Positions 5,756 through 7,678 of a stretch of DNA of 7,678 nt are shown here, piece by piece. Origin of the DNA: Desulfonema limicola (GTDB taxonomy: Bacteria > Desulfobacterota > Desulfobacteria > Desulfobacterales > DYRC01). The notes beneath the pieces are model-generated. The model was not told the origin of the DNA. It ran no database searches and saw only the letters and a program-made list of their open reading frames with translations. The stretch spans positions 1-7,678 of the forward strand of contig DYRC01000135.1 of assembly GCA_020718925.1 (NCBI GenBank), in the 5' to 3' direction. How positions within the stretch are numbered: position 1 is the stretch's first letter; the number at the start of each line of letters is the position of its first letter. The position numbers were made by a program, and so were the translations under genes.

Positions 5756-6913
5756 ATGCTTGAACTTGCAATCAAAGGCAGCAAAAAATATTATGGCTGG
5801 ATAGCCGCGCTGCTTGCTGTGATTACGGCAGGGCTTGGCTGTTATGCGTGGCAGTTCGTGTTCGGTTTGGGAATTACCGGCATGAGCCGCGATGTAACGT
5901 GGGGATTTTATATTGCCCAGTTCACTTTCCTGGTCGGCGTTGCGGCCGGAGGCGTGATGGTGGTGCTTCCCTATTATCTGCATGACTTTAAAAAATTCGG
6001 AAAAATCACCATTCTGGGCGAATTTCTCGCTATCGCGGCGGTGAGCATGTGTCTGATGTTCATCATTGCCGACTTGGGGCAGCCCATGAGAGCCTTGAAC
6101 GTGATTTTGAATCCCACACCCGGCTCCATGTTGTTCTGGGATATGATCGTTCTGAACGGCTATCTGTTTTTAAACATCATCGTGGGCTGGAATGTTCTGG
6201 AAGCGGAGCGCAATCAGGTTGCGCCGCCCAAATGGGTAAAGCCCTTTATTTACATTTCCATTCCCTGGGCATTCGGTATTCATACCGTAACAGCGTGGTT
6301 GTATTGCGGTCTGCCGGGCAGAGGATTCTGGCTGACAGCAATCCTGGCTCCCCGCTTTCTGGCGTCGGCATTTGCCGCAGGACCGGCATTTCTGATTCTG
6401 CTCACATTCATACTCAGAAAAGTAACCAAATTTGATCCGGGCAAAGAAGCGATTCAGATGCTGGCTAAAATCATTACTTACGCGCTGATTGCCAATGTGT
6501 TCTTCTTTATCTGCGAAGTGTTTGTGGCTGTGTACAGCGGCATCCCGGAACATATCGATCATCTGACATATCTGTTCTTCGGATTGCACGGACATGGCGT
6601 TCTGGTGCCGTTTATGTGGACATCTATGGCGTTGATGCTGATCGCGATTGTTCTGCTGGTCAATCCCAAAACGCGACAGGACGAGCCGACCCTTGCGGTT
6701 GCCTGTGTCATGCTGTTTATCGGCGCGTGGATTGACAAAGGCATGGGACTGATCTCCGGCGGATTTGTGCCGAACCCGCTTCATCATGTCAACGAATATG
6801 TGCCGACCATTCCCGAACTGGTTATCACGCTGGGCATCTGGTGTGCGGGATTTCTGGTATTGACGATTCTTTATAAGATTGTTGTGTCGGTTAAAGAAGA
6901 AGTGGCGGCGTAA
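5756..6913 (+). CDS. dsrP: DsrP, NrfD-type integral membrane quinone-interacting subunit
   Basis: This 385-residue protein of the NrfD/PsrC family is the membrane partner of DsrO. It most likely oxidises menaquinol or exchanges electrons with it; NrfD-type proteins carry no metal cofactor of their own. Ten hydrophobic helices can be drawn at about 14-38, 49-74, 85-105, 124-147, 162-184, 195-220, 236-260, 271-302, 312-335 and 353-377. Family-like features include the AGGVMVV helix, ADLGQPMRALNVILNPTPGS (residues 105-124), the SIPWAFGIHTVTAW helix (168-181), LAPRFLASAFAAGPA (197-211), and an acidic residue, E254, inside helix 7. The start ATG follows GAGGTGG closely. It is the last gene of the operon: a GC hairpin and a terminator follow within 80 bases. 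No sign of truncation. Confidence 0.95.
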   Translation: MLELAIKGSKKYYGWIAALLAVITAGLGCYAWQFVFGLGITGMSRDVTWGFYIAQFTFLVGVAAGGVMVVLPYYLHDFKKFGKITILGEFLAIAAVSMCLMFIIADLGQPMRALNVILNPTPGSMLFWDMIVLNGYLFLNIIVGWNVLEAERNQVAPPKWVKPFIYISIPWAFGIHTVTAWLYCGLPGRGFWLTAILAPRFLASAFAAGPAFLILLTFILRKVTKFDPGKEAIQMLAKIITYALIANVFFFICEVFVAVYSGIPEHIDHLTYLFFGLHGHGVLVPFMWTSMALMLIAIVLLVNPKTRQDEPTLAVACVMLFIGAWIDKGMGLISGGFVPNPLHHVNEYVPTIPELVITLGIWCAGFLVLTILYKIVVSVKEEVAA

Positions 6914-6924
6914 CCTCACCCCTG

Positions 6925-6947
6925 CCCCTCTCCTGACAGGAGAGGGG
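6925..6947. repeat. Perfect GC-rich hairpin just after dsrP
   Basis: A 10-bp perfect inverted repeat (CCCCTCTCCT, loop GAC, AGGAGAGGGG) begins 12 bases after the dsrP stop. The bases after it are A-rich, not T-rich, so it is not itself a rho-independent terminator. Together with the preceding CTCACCCCTG it resembles a palindromic intergenic element that I recall in many unrelated genomes, which is memory and unverified. A role in protecting the 3' end of the long dsr transcript is possible. Confidence 0.8.
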
Positions 6948-6956
6948 AAAAATTTC

Positions 6957-6990
6957 AAGGCTCACTCCTTTCGGGGGGTGGGCTTTTTTT
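6957..6990 (+). terminator. Rho-independent terminator of the dsr operon
   Basis: The stem GCTCACTCC (6960-6968) pairs with GGGGTGGGC (6975-6983), including two G-U pairs, across a six-base loop, and is followed by seven T (6984-6990). The AA at 6957-6958 can pair with the T run. It lies about 45 bases after the dsrP stop and closes the operon. A closely similar terminator stands at 7369-7399. Confidence 0.85.
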
Positions 6991-7022
6991 GTTGTGAAAC
7001 AACCTTGTTTAAAATCACCTGC

Positions 7023-7056
7023 TGTGATAAAAACATTCAAACTTGTGATACTATCA
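7023..7056. promoter_or_regulatory. Operator-like repeats upstream of the DUF433 gene
   Basis: TGTGATA occurs twice, at 7023-7029 and 7044-7050, exactly 21 bases (two helical turns) apart. The second copy runs into a perfect palindrome, TGATA-C-TATCA (7046-7056), which ends 17 bases before the DUF433 start codon. This geometry suits a DNA-binding protein, possibly the antitoxin-like product itself. No convincing -35/-10 pair was found nearby. Short repeats in AT-rich DNA can arise by chance. Confidence 0.35.
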
Positions 7057-7073
7057 TGTAGGGAGTTCAGATT

Positions 7074-7310
7074 ATGTTAAAAACCGAAGCGTTGCTTTCA
7101 AGAATAACTGTTAATCCAAAAGTAATGACAGGCAAGCCGACTATACGCGGTATGAGAATAACTGTTGAGCAGATTTTACTTGCACTTGCAGGAGGAGTAA
7201 AAGAAGAGGAATTGGCAGATGATTATCCTGAACTTGAAAAAGAAGATTTTCAGGCGGTATTTGCCTTCAGGATGTATATCAGAACCACAGATTCAGAATC
7301 AGAAAGATGA
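7074..7310 (+). CDS. DUF433 family protein (antitoxin-like), without visible toxin
   Basis: This 78-residue protein carries the DUF433 signature: RITVNPKVMTGKPTIRGMRI (residues 10-29), VEQILLALAGGVKEEELADDYP (31-52), then a DFQAVFAF helix (58-65). The family folds as a small winged or homeodomain-like helix-turn-helix and is commonly the antitoxin beside a PIN-like DUF5615 toxin. Here no toxin gene follows: the frame overlapping the stop at 7307 (ATGA) runs only 11 codons and a terminator comes next. The C-terminus (TTDSESER) looks divergent from the usual AAxYA-type ending, so the gene may be a decayed or repurposed remnant. AGGGAG stands 8 bases before the ATG, so it can still be translated. 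It is AT-rich like the HEPN pair and unlike the dsr genes. Alternative: a solitary transcription regulator. Confidence 0.8.
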   Translation: MLKTEALLSRITVNPKVMTGKPTIRGMRITVEQILLALAGGVKEEELADDYPELEKEDFQAVFAFRMYIRTTDSESER

Positions 7311-7368
7311 AAGTAGTAACCCCATTGAAAAAAGTCAGATGATAAAGAACATAATCTCTTATATTTTG

Positions 7369-7399
7369 AAGGCTCACTCTGCGGGAGTGGGCTTTTTTT
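7369..7399 (+). terminator. Rho-independent terminator after the DUF433 gene
   Basis: The stem GCTCACTC (7372-7379) pairs with GAGTGGGC (7385-7392), one G-U pair, over the loop TGCGG, followed by seven T (7393-7399). AAG at 7369-7371 extends the pairing into the T run. The sequence around it (GAAGGCTCACTC, GTGGGC then T7) closely matches the terminator after dsrP. Confidence 0.88.
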
Positions 7400-7454
7400 A
7401 TTGATATTCTTGAAAATCAACTTAATTATCTGATATTATATTTAATAATTTTAC

Positions 7455-7479
7455 TTGACATCGCGGGGGGGGGTATGAT
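7455..7479 (+). promoter_or_regulatory. Promoter-like region with poly-G spacer, possible phase-variable switch
   Basis: A perfect TTGACA (7455-7460) and a 5/6 match TATGAT (7474-7479) are separated by 13 bases: TCGC and a run of nine G. That spacing is about four short of the 16-18 bp needed for good activity, so in this form the promoter should be weak or off. A change in G-tract length would correct or worsen it. An alternative -10, TAAAAT at 7482-7487, is 21 bases from the -35, which is too far. The -10 ends 32 bases before the ATG at 7512. Confidence 0.5.
7465..7473. repeat. Homopolymer run of nine G
   Basis: Nine consecutive G stand inside otherwise AT-rich intergenic DNA, precisely between -35-like and -10-like hexamers. 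Runs of this length are prone to slipped-strand change during replication and also to sequencing length errors. Confidence 0.95.
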
Positions 7480-7511
7480 GATAAAATCAAGATGAAAGAC
7501 AGGAGAAAATT

Positions 7512-7678
7512 ATGATTAAAAAAAATGTCAATCTGTTAAGCGTGTTCCTGCTCATACCGTATTGTGTGATGTTTTCCTGTGTATCACTTTGTTTTGCAGG
7601 CGGATTTCTGGAAAAGTCTAAGATATTGAAAGAGTTGAATATCACAATAGTGCCTGCTGAGGTGATTGACGGGAATGT
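7512..7678 (+). CDS. Exported protein, 5' part only (runs off the window)
   Basis: The frame starts with ATG at 7512, preceded by AGGAGA with a 5-base gap, and stays open to the window end (55 codons). The first 29 residues form a clear signal peptide: MIKKN, a long hydrophobic core (LLSVFLLIPYCVMF and onward), and a likely signal-peptidase site after CFA, before GGFLEKSKILKEL. The core contains three cysteines, one of them in the end region (SLCFAGG), so a lipoprotein signal (C at +1) is not excluded but the spacing fits less well. The mature start includes a short hydrophobic strand, NITIVPAEVIDGN. The family is not recognisable from this fragment. It lies downstream of the G9 promoter-like region. 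Confidence 0.75.
   Translation, partial: MIKKNVNLLSVFLLIPYCVMFSCVSLCFAGGFLEKSKILKELNITIVPAEVIDGN

Noticed and set aside
6170..6958. 262-residue minus-strand frame opposite dsrP
   Set aside because: Shadow of the dsrP frame, with His/Gln/Arg-rich composition and passing through the GC hairpin.
6879..7061. 60-residue frame over the dsrP end and terminator
   Set aside because: It reads through the hairpin and terminator, which are clear non-coding elements.
7307..7342. Short toxin-like frame overlapping the DUF433 stop
   Set aside because: Only 11 codons; too short to call a gene or even a pseudogene, mentioned only as a possible trace.
7219..7404. 61-residue frame over the end of the DUF433 gene
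   Set aside because: Out of frame with the DUF433 signature and crosses a strong terminator.

Overview
This window most likely comes from a sulfate-reducing bacterium of the Desulfobacterota (delta-proteobacterial type, probably a Desulfobacterales relative; the genus is a guess I do not press). The reason is a complete dsrM-dsrK-dsrJ-dsrO-dsrP operon in the gene order of sulfite-reducing organisms. It has no dsrL, and no dsrAB, dsrE/F/H or dsrC interleaved, as sulfur oxidisers have. All supported genes lie on the + strand.

Layout. (a) 1-69: the last 22 codons of an unidentified upstream gene. (b) 77-1299: an AT-rich two-gene cassette, a HEPN-like protein overlapped by an unrecognised 146-aa protein. 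It is bracketed by two direct repeats of about 153 bp, about 95% identical. Each repeat ends in the same promoter-like sequence: TTGACA, 18 bp, then a TATA box. The left copy would drive the HEPN pair and the right copy the dsr operon. (c) 1360-6913: an RsbRD N-terminal-domain protein followed by dsrMKJOP, tightly packed with stop/start overlaps and good ribosome binding sites. (d) 6914-7511: a perfect GC-rich hairpin, a rho-independent terminator, a lone DUF433 (antitoxin-like) gene with an operator-like palindrome in front of it, and a second terminator resembling the first. (e) 7455-7678: a promoter-like region whose -35 and -10 elements are separated by a run of nine G, then the start of a gene for an exported protein cut off by the window end.

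How the genes work together. DsrP (10-helix NrfD-type quinone protein), DsrO (periplasmic Tat-exported iron-sulfur protein) and DsrJ (membrane-anchored triheme cytochrome c) form the periplasmic/quinone half of the complex. DsrM (membrane diheme cytochrome b) and DsrK (cytoplasmic HdrD-like iron-sulfur protein) form the other half. In the accepted model the complex passes electrons from menaquinol and/or periplasmic donors to the DsrC trisulfide produced by DsrAB during sulfite reduction. The RsbRD-domain protein heading the operon may be a sensor or regulator of unknown input.

Main points for a second look: the promoter-bearing direct repeats that make the HEPN pair a cleanly excisable cassette next to an essential respiratory operon; the poly-G promoter spacer, which looks like a phase-variation switch; the coordinated loss of exactly one [4Fe-4S] site in DsrO; and the lone DUF433 gene between two related terminators. 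No RNA genes, CRISPR array or transposase were seen.
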